NCBI GenBank assembly: GCA_900177435.1
Contig: FXAI01000006.1
Span: 225,426-289,425, forward strand
DNA from: Alteromonadaceae bacterium Bs31
GTDB lineage: Bacteria > Pseudomonadota > Gammaproteobacteria > Pseudomonadales > Cellvibrionaceae
Length of the DNA: 64,000 bases
Reading direction: 5' to 3'
Shown here piece by piece: positions 55,777 to 64,000 of this stretch. The translations under genes and the position numbers were made by a program. The stretch's first letter is position 1. Each line of letters opens with the position of its first letter. The notes beneath the pieces were generated by a model. That model saw only the letters and a program-made list of their open reading frames with translations. It was not told where the DNA came from and made no database searches.

Positions 55777-57375
55777 ATGGAACTCCCACCGCTAAAAACT
55801 ACCGCTGCCAGTGCTCAGCCTGCCAAGACCGGCGAGGTAAAACTAAGCACTTTGGTGAGTGAACTTGAGGGCTTAAAACTCTCAGCTGTGGTAAAAAGCC
55901 TTGCTGATGTGCCCATTGCACAAAAGCAAGCGCTATTAAAAGCATGGCTTGACGACACCAGCCAGCAGAAACATGCTTTACCGAATCAAGCTGCATCGAC
56001 CGGCAGCTCGCAGATTAGCGCCCCCCCCCAAACATCGCTTGGCGGTTTACTTAAGTCTGCCAATCTAAAAATGTTACTTTTGCAGTTTCAGACAACTGGC
56101 ACCAAACTACCACCATCCCTCCCCCAATCTCTACATGTACTTACCAACACCGCAATTAAGCCAGGCAGTACAGTGGGCGTGCAGGTTCGTAGTGATGGCA
56201 ATTTACAACTAGAGGCTAGCCGGCCAGGCACAAATAGCAGCCTAGCTGGAGCGAGAGACCTGGCTAGAGCTTCGCTTCCAACACAAAATGAAATACTTAA
56301 TTCTGGTTTACGAAAATATTTACCCTACGAGCAGCCTTTAGCAAAACAGTTTTCTTTACTCAGTAAGCTTTCAGCACAACTAACACACTTACCGCTTGCA
56401 AGCAGAGAACAAGTAATCGACAGACCATTGCTGAAATCACTGGTAAAGCTCACACAGGTAAACACCGCGAGTAGCTACCCACTAATTACACCCCAAGCAT
56501 TAAAAACAGCCATTCAGCTGAGCGGCCATTTTCTGGAACAAAGCCTCAAAAAATCAAAAGCTACTACCCCAGCGGCAGAAACCTCCGCAGCAATTAAACC
56601 CGAAGCAATTAAACCCGAAGCAATAGTACAGAGCGGGCAGGCAAAGGAGATCAACAGAGATACCAAGGCACAGCTATTGGAGGTATTCCAGCAAGCCAGC
56701 GCGCAGGTCTCATCACCAACAGCCCATAAAGCTTCGAGCGGTCTACAACAGCAATTGCAAAACGCCGCAAATTACATTCGAAATGCAGATTCTTTGCTCA
56801 ATTTATTTGGCCAGCACCTTGCCAAAAGCTCCTCTAAGCAAGCCAACCTTGAAACCCGCGAGCAAATTGCACGGGTATTGATGGCAGCGTCTGCCCTTGG
56901 AGTGGCCAGAATTTCTGCCCAGCAGATTCGTCAGCTACTGGGCTCAGAGCTCGCCGGCACGGCACCACTGAGCCTTGAAATACCGATAAAAACCCAAGAC
57001 GGGGTGCTGCCACTCTTTTTACAATTGCAGCAGCAACCCATCGCTGGAGACGAAGAAGAGCGCCATACAAAGCAAGATAAAAAGAAAACAAAACGCCGCG
57101 TACGATGGCAGATTTATATGGAGATGGAGCTTGTAGAGGATAACGACAAAACTGTGCATTTTGCTGCCGAAGTTGCGCTGGTGGAAAAACATCTTAAAAC
57201 ACGTTTGTGGGCGGATTCCGATACCTTAAAAAACCGTGCTGGAGAACGTATATCAAAGCTCAAGAGTATTTTGGAAGCGAAGGGCCTGGAGGTTGATGAT
57301 ATTATTCTGGAGCCCGGAAACCCTCCGGGTAAAAGCCAGACAATTGCACAAAACCTGATAGATATACGTACATGA
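55777..57375 (+). CDS. FliK-like flagellar hook-length control domain protein
   Basis: 532 residues. The first 430 are low-complexity, rich in Ala, Gln, Ser, Lys and Leu, as in the ruler part of FliK. The C-terminal hundred residues (about 425-525) carry a FliK-C-like domain (WQIYMEMELVEDNDKTVHFAAEVALVE compared by pattern). The following gene is FlhB-C-like, the natural partner. No other flagellar genes are nearby, so it is probably a FliK paralogue of unproven role. The same pairing next to ccmA is known in pseudomonads. Confidence 0.72.
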   Translation: MELPPLKTTAASAQPAKTGEVKLSTLVSELEGLKLSAVVKSLADVPIAQKQALLKAWLDDTSQQKHALPNQAASTGSSQISAPPQTSLGGLLKSANLKMLLLQFQTTGTKLPPSLPQSLHVLTNTAIKPGSTVGVQVRSDGNLQLEASRPGTNSSLAGARDLARASLPTQNEILNSGLRKYLPYEQPLAKQFSLLSKLSAQLTHLPLASREQVIDRPLLKSLVKLTQVNTASSYPLITPQALKTAIQLSGHFLEQSLKKSKATTPAAETSAAIKPEAIKPEAIVQSGQAKEINRDTKAQLLEVFQQASAQVSSPTAHKASSGLQQQLQNAANYIRNADSLLNLFGQHLAKSSSKQANLETREQIARVLMAASALGVARISAQQIRQLLGSELAGTAPLSLEIPIKTQDGVLPLFLQLQQQPIAGDEEERHTKQDKKKTKRRVRWQIYMEMELVEDNDKTVHFAAEVALVEKHLKTRLWADSDTLKNRAGERISKLKSILEAKGLEVDDIILEPGNPPGKSQTIAQNLIDIRT

Positions 57376-57644
57376 AAAATTCCACTAAAGCTGTTGCTCT
57401 ATTTTACGATGGTGATAGCGCACCTACGCTGACTGCCAAGGGCATGGGCGATCAGGCGGAAGAGATTATCCGCCTTGCTGAAGAAGCCGGTGTACCATTG
57501 TGCGATAATGGCGCACTGGTAGAACTACTGGCCCAACTCGAACTTGGCGACAGCATACCTGAGCAGGTTTACATCGCTGTAGCGCATATCCTTGCATTTG
57601 CCTATGAACTACAATTTTCAAGCACAACGCAGCCTTACAACTAG
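57372..57644 (+). CDS. FlhB C-terminal domain-like protein (YlqH/FlhX type)
   Basis: 90 residues lacking membrane helices, corresponding to the cytoplasmic C-domain of FlhB: AVALFYDGDSAPTLTAKGMG, then IIRLAEEAGVPLCDNGALVELLAQLELG, ending in a helix typical of the domain. The self-cleaving NPTH of FlhB is replaced. The ATG overlaps the FliK-like stop by 4 bases, so the two are made together. The orthologous position beside ccmA is PA1474 in Pseudomonas aeruginosa. Confidence 0.82.
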   Translation: MKNSTKAVALFYDGDSAPTLTAKGMGDQAEEIIRLAEEAGVPLCDNGALVELLAQLELGDSIPEQVYIAVAHILAFAYELQFSSTTQPYN

Positions 57645-58575
57645 GGCGCTTTTAATTGCGTTTACCTTACTGTCTAACATCAGTATGTCAGCGGAAGAGA
57701 CGCCAGTAGTGGCTAGCAGCCTCTACGGTATAGATAGCGCAAGTCAGTATACCCCTCTTTTTTTTGAACTGGTTGACAGACATGAGCAGACACACACCAT
57801 TGCTGCCCATCACTGGCGTAAGCCGAGCAAAAAACTAGCGGTACTTGCCCACGGATATTTGGACAACTGCGGCTACCTAAAGCCTGTTAACCGCTGGTTT
57901 TTGCAGCAAAAATTTGATGTGATTTGTGTAGAGCTACCCGGGCATGGCAACTCCTCTGGAGCGCGTGCAGACATAGATGACATGCTGGTTTATTTTGACG
58001 TTTATAAATCGATTTTTCCAAAGTTGTTTGAAATGGATTATCAGGCGTTTGTATTTTTCGCCCACTCCGCGGGGAACGTTGGTATGACCGAATATTTGCT
58101 CGACCAAAATCCACACCAGTTCGATCATATTTTTATGGCCGCGCCACTGATACGCTCAAAACACTGGGAGCTTTCAGTATTCGCTTACAACGCTGCTCAT
58201 GAATTTGTCTCCAGCGTGCCCAGGCGCACACAGCATAAGGATATACCTGAATACCAGGCACTGCTAAAACATGACCCCTCGCCCATCAAATGGAGCCCTC
58301 TTAATTGGTTTGCGAGCCTACAACGCTGGAATACATCCCTTGAGAACGATAAAAGAATAGCCAAGGATAAAATTACAGTAATGTTCGCCGAAGACGACAG
58401 CGTTATCGATACAGAATTTAACAAAGCCTTTATCGAGAAGCGCTTTCCCAATGCAGAGATTCATGTGTTCGAAGGAAGCGACCACATGCTGCACTACGAG
58501 GAGGAAGCAATACGAGATAACTTCTTCAAAACAATAGAAAACAGGCTTAAGCAAACGGTCGAAAACAGTAATTAA
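57604..58575 (+). CDS. exported alpha/beta hydrolase (lysophospholipase-like)
   Basis: About 323 residues with a probable signal (about 14-31, ending SMSA). Alpha/beta hydrolase marks: VLAHGYLDNCGYL (oxyanion region), ELPGHGNSSG, nucleophile FFAHSAGN, Asp in FAEDDSVID and His in GSDHML near the C-terminus, giving a full triad of the serine-aminopeptidase/lysophospholipase type. The ATG at 57604 overlaps the FlhB-like gene by 41 bases and has no clear ribosome site; the TTG at 57592 is the alternative. The substrate is likely a lipid ester. Confidence 0.82.
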   Translation: MNYNFQAQRSLTTRALLIAFTLLSNISMSAEETPVVASSLYGIDSASQYTPLFFELVDRHEQTHTIAAHHWRKPSKKLAVLAHGYLDNCGYLKPVNRWFLQQKFDVICVELPGHGNSSGARADIDDMLVYFDVYKSIFPKLFEMDYQAFVFFAHSAGNVGMTEYLLDQNPHQFDHIFMAAPLIRSKHWELSVFAYNAAHEFVSSVPRRTQHKDIPEYQALLKHDPSPIKWSPLNWFASLQRWNTSLENDKRIAKDKITVMFAEDDSVIDTEFNKAFIEKRFPNAEIHVFEGSDHMLHYEEEAIRDNFFKTIENRLKQTVENSN

Positions 58576-58718
58576 GCTGGAAAACAAATCGTTCCTGCGG
58601 ATCTAATCAATCACAAAGACGAGCGAGCTGGAGCACCAGGAATATGTCCAATTGTAGAGAAAATGAGTATAAGCTATACCCTCCTTTCGCATTACCTGTA
58701 TTGCCCTTTCAATCAGCA

Positions 58719-58747
58719 GTGACGTACTCTGCACCTTAATGTATAGT
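58719..58747 (+). promoter_or_regulatory. candidate promoter of ppnP, inside a 345-base gene-free stretch
   Basis: GTGACG at 58719-58724 and TATAGT at 58742-58747 are spaced 17 bases; the -35 matches four and the -10 five of six consensus bases. The whole interval 58576-58920 holds no normal gene; a 31-codon frame from 58644 to 58739 lacks any support. The leader from this promoter would be about 165 bases. Confidence 0.35.
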
Positions 58748-58920
58748 TTGCCGCCCAATGAAAGACCGCCTGACACTAGGGAATTACCTGCTGCGTCGGC
58801 ACTGCTCAGTCAATCACACAGATAAACTGCGCACTTTTTGTCACGCCAGGACACGCTCTGTTCTCACACGTGATACCTGGCCAGCCTGAATTCACTCAAA
58901 CTAAAAACGGAGAGACTCTA

Positions 58921-59208
58921 ATGCTAACTGTAAATGAATATTTTGAAGGAAAGGTTAAATCAATTGCTTTTCAAGGACACGCTTTACCTGCAACGATAGG
59001 CGTAATGGCCGCTGGTGACTATACCTTTGGAACCGATTGCCGTGAAATCATGACAGTGGTTAGCGGAGAGCTAGTGGTTAAACTACCTAAAAGTGAAGAA
59101 TGGCAAACTTTCTCTGCCGGCCAAACCTTTGAAGTAGCAGCCAATCAGAGTTTTGATCTGCAAGTAGCCAAAGATACTGCGTATCTTTGTGAGTACGATC
59201 GCGCTTAG
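58921..59208 (+). CDS. ppnP: pyrimidine/purine nucleoside phosphorylase
   Basis: 95 residues against 94 of E. coli PpnP (YaiE). A cupin-like barrel with [17 protein letters not shown] at the start and [20 protein letters not shown] in the middle. It cleaves several nucleosides with phosphate in the cytosol. The start is the ATG at 58921 with GGAGAG ahead; the longer frame has 17 extra codons without family match. Confidence 0.93.
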   Translation: MLTVNEYFEGKVKSIAFQGHALPATIGVMAAGDYTFGTDCREIMTVVSGELVVKLPKSEEWQTFSAGQTFEVAANQSFDLQVAKDTAYLCEYDRA

Positions 59209-59225
59209 TTCATTTCAGCAAGGTT

Positions 59226-60662
59226 TTAAGCCCTTCTAAAGTCAGGGCATATAGGGAGGTGCACCGTAAAGGTAGTGCCTTCTCCATAAACGCTATCTAC
59301 CTCTATTTTCCCACCTAGTACACTCACCAGGTCTTTAACCAATGCCAGCCCCAAACCGGTACCCTGAATACCAATATTCTTTTTTTCCTTTACTTGCCCA
59401 TATGCCTCAAACAATATGCCCATTTGCGCTTCGGGTATTCCTACGCCGGTATCGGTGACAATAATGCTGAAGTAAGCCGCTTCCTTTTCTTTTGCTGTAT
59501 TACTTATGTCAACGTGCACTGTGCCAACCTTAGTGTATTTTATAGCGTTGGATATCAAATTGACCAAAATTTGCCTTACCTTACGGCGGTCGCATAAGAC
59601 CACTAAATCTTTGTTACACTCGGCGCTATAGCCAAGCTTTTTAGCCTCTGCAAGATAGTGCATTTGCTCATAAATCTCTTCCAGGATAGTGGACACGCTA
59701 AACTCTTCCATGTCCGCATGCATCTTGCCAGCTTCAATCTTGGAAATATCGAGCGTATCGCTTATTAGTTCATTCAGCTGCATACCACCCACTTTTATTC
59801 CTTTTAGCGCTTGTTTATCCCTATCGCTAAGATTAGCTTCGGAGCGAAAAAGAATTAGATCAGAATAGCCCACGATGGCATTCAATGGTGTTCGTAATTC
59901 ATGCATCATTTTTGCGTAGAAATCTCTTCTGGCTTCCGCTCTGGTTATGCTAGCGCGTTGCTCAGCCAGCTTTTGTTGCGTGGTATCGAATACATAACCA
60001 ATGGCGTTTACTTCGCGATTATCATCAAGCGGATGAAAATGCCAACTAAACCAGGAATCACCCACTTGAACCACTTCATTTGTTACACTTTTCAATTGCT
60101 GACAACAAAGCATGCATATTTCTGAAAATCTTTCCGGAAAAATATTTGCCGTACCGAATTCGTCAAAGCCAAAGTTTAGCAACAACTCCTGCATGGAAGG
60201 GTTACCAAAAAGCATTTGGCCATCCCGATCAAACTCTGCGATTGCCGCCGGGTTTTTATCGACAAAGGAAGAAAACTTGGTCAGCTCTGCATAGTTGTAG
60301 TCGGCTTGCATATTCTCAACAAAGCTAATCACAGACGCAACTTCAGGGAGGACTTTTATATCGAGCTTTCGAAAATCAACGCTTACATACTCACCACTTG
60401 CGCTCAACCAGTAACTGGACTGGGTTGCGGCACTCGCTGGAATGTCATGGACAAGTGGACAGTCACACTGTTCGTGCTCAAAGCCTCTGGATTGAATACA
60501 CAATAAGTCATGCACATTTTTTTCACTTACATCCTGCCAACCCAAAATTTTACGGGCCTTATGAGAAAACCAACTTATCTGGCCCTGTTCACTAATGGCT
60601 ATCAAGCCATCTGGCCATTGCGCTAGCCATTTTTGAAATTCTGGAGCAGCGTTATTTTCCAT
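59226..60662 (-). CDS. soluble PAS-domain sensor histidine kinase
   Basis: 478 residues from the ATG at 60662, without membrane helices. Two PAS-like regions (about 10-110, rather degenerate with a Cys-rich part CIQSRGFEHEQCDCPLV, and about 120-235) precede a dimerisation domain with His254 (KMMHELRTPLNAIVGYS) and an ATPase domain with LISNAIKYT, DTGVGIP and GTGLGLALV. There is no receiver. The cysteines of the first region may bind metal or sense redox state (inference). It follows the HD-GYP gene after 8 bases, so the two are likely one output pair. Confidence 0.88.
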   Translation of the reverse strand: MENNAAPEFQKWLAQWPDGLIAISEQGQISWFSHKARKILGWQDVSEKNVHDLLCIQSRGFEHEQCDCPLVHDIPASAATQSSYWLSASGEYVSVDFRKLDIKVLPEVASVISFVENMQADYNYAELTKFSSFVDKNPAAIAEFDRDGQMLFGNPSMQELLLNFGFDEFGTANIFPERFSEICMLCCQQLKSVTNEVVQVGDSWFSWHFHPLDDNREVNAIGYVFDTTQQKLAEQRASITRAEARRDFYAKMMHELRTPLNAIVGYSDLILFRSEANLSDRDKQALKGIKVGGMQLNELISDTLDISKIEAGKMHADMEEFSVSTILEEIYEQMHYLAEAKKLGYSAECNKDLVVLCDRRKVRQILVNLISNAIKYTKVGTVHVDISNTAKEKEAAYFSIIVTDTGVGIPEAQMGILFEAYGQVKEKKNIGIQGTGLGLALVKDLVSVLGGKIEVDSVYGEGTTFTVHLPICPDFRRA

Positions 60663-60670
60663 ATAAATAA

Positions 60671-61909
60671 TCAAGCTTCAAAGCTGGGCACAAGTTTTTT
60701 GTCTGGGTCATCACTTGGATTAGAGGGATCCAGTACACGCTCTATTATCTTAATATCACCGTCTTTTTTTCTTAAATCAATGTTGTAAGGTATCTTGAGT
60801 GGCGCATTATTTTTATCGTAGTGAATTTTAATTATTGGCTCCAAATGAGCATCCGCGAAAACCTGTTCCACCACGCCCTTTTCACCGCTATTTAACTGCA
60901 CCGCTGAACTCACCGGGTATATGCCCAGTATGTTTATAAGAGCGGCAACTTGATTTGGGTCGAATTTGCCTTGGTCTGCCTCTCTATATAGTCGACGAAG
61001 TGCATTAGTTGGGATCATGCCTGGTTTATCCGTAAGCTGGTGTACGGTTTCATCATAGTTATCGACTACTGCAAGCAAATTAGCCAGTGGATGCAACTCT
61101 TCACCACTCTTAGCACCAGGGTAACCAGAGCCATCCATGTGTTCATGATGCTCACTAATAATACGTATAACCTGCTCGGGCACCCCTGAAGCGGAGAGCA
61201 TCTTTTTAGCAATATCCAGATGAGACATCACCAACTTTCGCTCGGTAGCCGAATACCCGGATCGTTTACCCATAAGCTGCAGTGGCAATTGTAACCAGCC
61301 GGTATCGTGCAACAATGCCGCCAATGCCAATAGTTCCGTTTCTTCCGCCCTTAAATCCCCAGCGATGGCCAAATTTAGACAGAGACAGAAGGTGCTAAAG
61401 GTATGGTCAACAAGTTTTTGTGATTTGCGGCTCAGATGGGCTAAGTTCAGTAAAGCCTGATTATTTCTCTCCAGGCTCGACAAGGTATCATTTACCAAAG
61501 GAGAATACTCTTCCACATCGATTGGAAGGTTTCGTTCTAGCTTGGCATTGATGTTATTAATTGAGCTCTTGATCTGCGAACGCAATTGATAAGCCAGATT
61601 GAGCTCTTTTTCCAGGCTTTTAGTTGCGTCAATTTGCGTGGATTTATTGCCAGAGGTTTCGCCATGTTGAGGCTCTGGCAGAGCTGTTCCACCTTCAATA
61701 GTGGCATCTGGCGCCAAACCCCGCTGTATGTCTATATCTACAACTTTAACACCGGCCTTTTTTAATTTGCTGATGTCTGTTGCACTTTTTATAAGCCGGG
61801 TATGCTTCAGGAACGGACTGTCCATCCAGGGTATGTCCAGTTTTACCACAAACATACCTGGCTTGAGCTGATCAATACTTATAGATTGGGTGCGACGGTT
61901 AGAACTCAT
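60671..61909 (-). CDS. HD-GYP domain protein (putative cyclic-di-GMP phosphodiesterase)
   Basis: 412 residues from the ATG at 61909. N-terminal DUF3391-like domain (about 8-130, ISIDQLKPGMFV), a coiled-coil stretch, then the HD-GYP domain: HDTG with the HD pair at 201-202 and HHEHMDGSGYPG with GYP at 262-264. The metal ligands appear intact, so it should break down cyclic-di-GMP. The DUF3391 architecture is common in marine gammaproteobacteria. It leads the pair with the PAS kinase. Confidence 0.9.
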   Translation of the reverse strand: MSSNRRTQSISIDQLKPGMFVVKLDIPWMDSPFLKHTRLIKSATDISKLKKAGVKVVDIDIQRGLAPDATIEGGTALPEPQHGETSGNKSTQIDATKSLEKELNLAYQLRSQIKSSINNINAKLERNLPIDVEEYSPLVNDTLSSLERNNQALLNLAHLSRKSQKLVDHTFSTFCLCLNLAIAGDLRAEETELLALAALLHDTGWLQLPLQLMGKRSGYSATERKLVMSHLDIAKKMLSASGVPEQVIRIISEHHEHMDGSGYPGAKSGEELHPLANLLAVVDNYDETVHQLTDKPGMIPTNALRRLYREADQGKFDPNQVAALINILGIYPVSSAVQLNSGEKGVVEQVFADAHLEPIIKIHYDKNNAPLKIPYNIDLRKKDGDIKIIERVLDPSNPSDDPDKKLVPSFEA

Positions 61910-62054
61910 ACAAAGCTTGGAGTGGATATATTCGGCTAAGGGAAAAAGCACTTTGTCTGAGTATAGTAAGACTGAACACCTTAGCCTGAAGTTTTTCGAT
62001 CTAATTTGAGCGTCTTCGCTATACCTACATTAAACTTGCCAGGTATTTATGCCC

Positions 62055-62088
62055 CAAAAAGAAAAACGCAGCGACTGGGCGCTGCGTT
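62055..62088 (-). terminator. rho-independent terminator of the PKD/fibro-slime gene
   Basis: AACGCAGCG at 62065-62073 and CGCTGCGTT at 62080-62088 make a perfect 9-bp stem with a 6-base loop. On the minus strand it is followed by TTTTTCTTTTT, a good T run. It sits 32 bases after the stop of the large surface-protein gene. Confidence 0.9.
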
Positions 62089-62119
62089 ATCTTTAGGGCT
62101 ATTGCTTTAAGCGCTCGAC

Positions 62120-64000
62120 TTAGTCGGGTACACACTCCAACTTGATGTTTGTTTGGAACATAAAGTTAGATTTAACAGTGTGTCGCTCAGCAAAGAAAAG
62201 ATCAAAACTGTAGGTCTCACCTACTTCGATATCAATGTAATCCGCAATATCATCAAGGCTTACACTCTGTTCCTGAGCTCCGTGAACTCCACCGATATCG
62301 ATAACCAGCATACCGTTTATGTAGAGCCACAAATCATCGTCGCCGCGGAAGGTAAACACCTCGCCACCGTCGTAATCGAACTCCAGGTGGGTTTCAAGAG
62401 TGAAATGATAGTTGTGATCTGTATTGCGAGTATTACCCCAACCTTCGCCATCCACGGGGAAGAAGTTGGTGTTTTCGTAGGTCCAGATGCTGCTGCCGTC
62501 GCTGTGGCTCATCGTTAAAGTCTTATCTATGGCGATATTGACTCCTTCAACGTTGTTATACCATTGAGCAAAACTAGATGGCCCATTGGTCGTTTTAGTT
62601 CCGTCCGAGCCGTGAGCATAGACAGGCTTGCCATCTTCACCCAACCAGGATTCTACAATGCCTCTGTCATCTGCAATCCTGTATTCAAAGTCTGGGTGTG
62701 AACGTTTGAAGTCACGAAGTACAACAGGGATTGTTTTACTGTTACCACTTACGGAGCATCCCACTGGCTGCTGCGCTACTTCGACATTAACGGTGTCTGG
62801 CAGGCTGTCTATTTGCCCGTCATTCACTACCAGTTGCACCACATAGCTGCCTGCATGGCTTAGCTCTGTACTTGGCGCAACAAGTGTTACACCATCCAAA
62901 GCCACGTTACTGCCGACTGGCTGACTAACGATACTCCAGTTATAGCTTAAGTCATCTCCATCCGGATCATAACTACCCGAACCGTCGAATTGCACCGATT
63001 CGCCTACCCATACCTTATCGCCATTACCAGCGTCGGCTACAGGGCGAACATTTGCTGTCGTAAGAATAACGGTGTCTGGTGCGCTGTTTTCGATACCATC
63101 ACTAACAATAAGCTGTGCGATGTAGCTACCGGCCTTATCAATAGTCAAGCTTGGCGTCACCGAACCATCGTTATTCAAGCTTGCGTTTGAGCCGTTTGGT
63201 CGACTGATCAGATTCCATTGATAGCTAAGCGCATCACCGTCAGCATCGCTACTCCCGCTACCGTCGAGATTCGCAATGGAACCAACTTCAACCGACTGAT
63301 CGTTACCCGCGTCCGCTACAGGAGCGGTATTGACGGTGTTAATTGTCACGAAGTCAGGCTCACTATCATCGATACCATCATTAACCACCAGCGAGAAGGT
63401 ATAACTACCTGCTTGTCGCGCAATAAATTCGGGGTGAACTGATGCATTGTCACTTAACTGGGGATCCGCTCCTGCGGGTGCGCTTACTAAAGACCACTTG
63501 TAAGTAAGCTGATCTTGGTCCAGATCTGTACTACCTGAGCCATCCAAAATCACTTTGTCCTCAGGCGAAATTGCCTGGTCTTCCCCCGCATCTGCCACAG
63601 GAGGTGTATTACCAACGAGCAAGCTAACTCTGTCTGGCTTACTATTGACTTTGCCGTCATTAACGATCAATTCGATGACATAAGTGCCATGGGACTCTGG
63701 AACGATAACCGGCATCACCGAAGTATGACCTCGCAGTAAACCAGTACCAGCAGCTTCAGGGGGACTAATAACCGTCCATGCATAGCTGAGTGGGTCACCG
63801 TCAGCATCGCTACTTCCACTACCGTCTAGTGTTACATCCTGTCGGATCTTAACGGGCTGGTCCGGACCAGCGTCGGCGATTGGCGCAACATTGGGCACTG
63901 GCGTTGGCTCATCTGTTGGCGTCACTGGTTCGTCTGTTGGTGTTACAGGCTCATCTGTTGGTGTTACAGGTTCATCTGTTGGCGTTACAGGTTCATCTGT
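62120..64000 (-). CDS. large PKD-repeat surface protein with C-terminal fibro-slime domain, 5' part outside window
   Basis: The frame is open to the right edge; 626 C-terminal residues are visible. In order: a Thr/Pro/Asp/Glu linker of TDEPVTP repeats at the edge; four REJ/PKD-type beta-sandwich repeats of about 94 residues, each with PVADAG, LDGSGSxDxDGD and a YxW core; then a C-terminal fibro-slime/PA14-like domain (about 215 residues: FKRSHPDFEYR, FTFRGDDDLWLYINGMLVIDIGGVHG). Such proteins are secreted or cell-surface adhesins or carbohydrate-binding modules. The aspartates of the repeats probably bind calcium. The start and any signal peptide or catalytic domain lie beyond the window. Confidence 0.88.
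   Translation of the reverse strand, partial: TDEPVTPTDEPVTPTDEPVTPTDEPVTPTDEPTPVPNVAPIADAGPDQPVKIRQDVTLDGSGSSDADGDPLSYAWTVISPPEAAGTGLLRGHTSVMPVIVPESHGTYVIELIVNDGKVNSKPDRVSLLVGNTPPVADAGEDQAISPEDKVILDGSGSTDLDQDQLTYKWSLVSAPAGADPQLSDNASVHPEFIARQAGSYTFSLVVNDGIDDSEPDFVTINTVNTAPVADAGNDQSVEVGSIANLDGSGSSDADGDALSYQWNLISRPNGSNASLNNDGSVTPSLTIDKAGSYIAQLIVSDGIENSAPDTVILTTANVRPVADAGNGDKVWVGESVQFDGSGSYDPDGDDLSYNWSIVSQPVGSNVALDGVTLVAPSTELSHAGSYVVQLVVNDGQIDSLPDTVNVEVAQQPVGCSVSGNSKTIPVVLRDFKRSHPDFEYRIADDRGIVESWLGEDGKPVYAHGSDGTKTTNGPSSFAQWYNNVEGVNIAIDKTLTMSHSDGSSIWTYENTNFFPVDGEGWGNTRNTDHNYHFTLETHLEFDYDGGEVFTFRGDDDLWLYINGMLVIDIGGVHGAQEQSVSLDDIADYIDIEVGETYSFDLFFAERHTVKSNFMFQTNIKLECVPD
63915..64000 (-). repeat. 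21-bp tandem repeat encoding TDEPVTP
   Basis: Four complete 21-base units (63915-63935, 63936-63956, 63957-63977, 63978-63998) and two bases of a fifth, differing only at synonymous or single positions. In the coding direction they read ThrAspGluProValThrPro. The array continues past the right edge and forms a linker that can change length by slippage. Confidence 0.9.

Noticed and set aside
58644..58739. 31-codon frame in the gap before ppnP
   Set aside because: Too short, ribosome site too close to the ATG, no recognisable content; the region is better explained as promoter and leader.

Overview
The window looks like chromosome of a marine, polysaccharide-degrading gammaproteobacterium related to Saccharophagus, Teredinibacter or Cellvibrio. 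The support is a PL10 pectate lyase whose domains are joined by poly-serine linkers, gene orders such as smc-zipA-ligA, glnS-cysS // ppiB-lpxH and the FlhB-like gene next to ccmA, and moderate GC content. This placement is inferred from gene content; no rRNA lies in the window. There is no transposase, integrase, phage gene or CRISPR array, so this is mostly ordinary core chromosome with a few accessory islands.

Layout. 1-4.4 kb: a methyltransferase-fold gene cut by the left edge, a TAP-type hydrolase lipoprotein, an RluA-type pseudouridine synthase, two small exported or membrane proteins and a cold-shock protein with a long leader. 4.4-11.7 kb: an SDR oxidoreductase, S1/P1 nuclease, DjlA-like J-protein, fructosamine-kinase-like protein, a dCache-type histidine kinase, a second J-protein and a one-domain voltage-gated cation channel. 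11.7-16.4 kb: a DUF3012 lipoprotein, cysS and glnS, divergent from ppiB-lpxH. 16.4-21.6 kb: a four-gene cluster on the minus strand with a Tat-exported solute-binding protein, a membrane histidine kinase, a NapC/NirT tetraheme quinol dehydrogenase and an octaheme cytochrome of the hydroxylamine-oxidoreductase family. I think this is the most interesting unit: a putative sensing-plus-respiration module. 21.7-26.8 kb: miaE, DUF1289 and CBM9-like genes, then acnB behind a perfect 10-bp inverted repeat.

27-33 kb: lipid metabolism (patatin, FadD, acyl-CoA dehydrogenase) and an EamA transporter. 33.3-35.9 kb: a run of small lipoproteins and unknowns ending in a lytic-transglycosylase-like protein. 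35.9-42.4 kb: ligA, zipA and smc. 42.7-55.7 kb: the complete set of cytochrome c maturation genes, but split in two. ccmABCDEFG runs on directly into the agmatine-to-putrescine genes aguA-aguB, whereas ccmH-ccmI sit about 6 kb away beyond a PHA depolymerase, the pectate lyase and tRNA-Val/tRNA-Asp. 55.8-59.2 kb: FliK-like and FlhB-C-like genes, a hydrolase and ppnP. 59.2-64 kb: a soluble PAS histidine kinase paired with an HD-GYP protein, then a large PKD/fibro-slime surface protein running off the right edge.

The parts connect. The Ccm system would attach the twelve c-type hemes of the octaheme/NapC pair. The three histidine kinases have no response regulator in the window. Start codons were moved from the longest possible ORF where an ATGA overlap, a Shine-Dalgarno site or family length argued for it; each entry says so.
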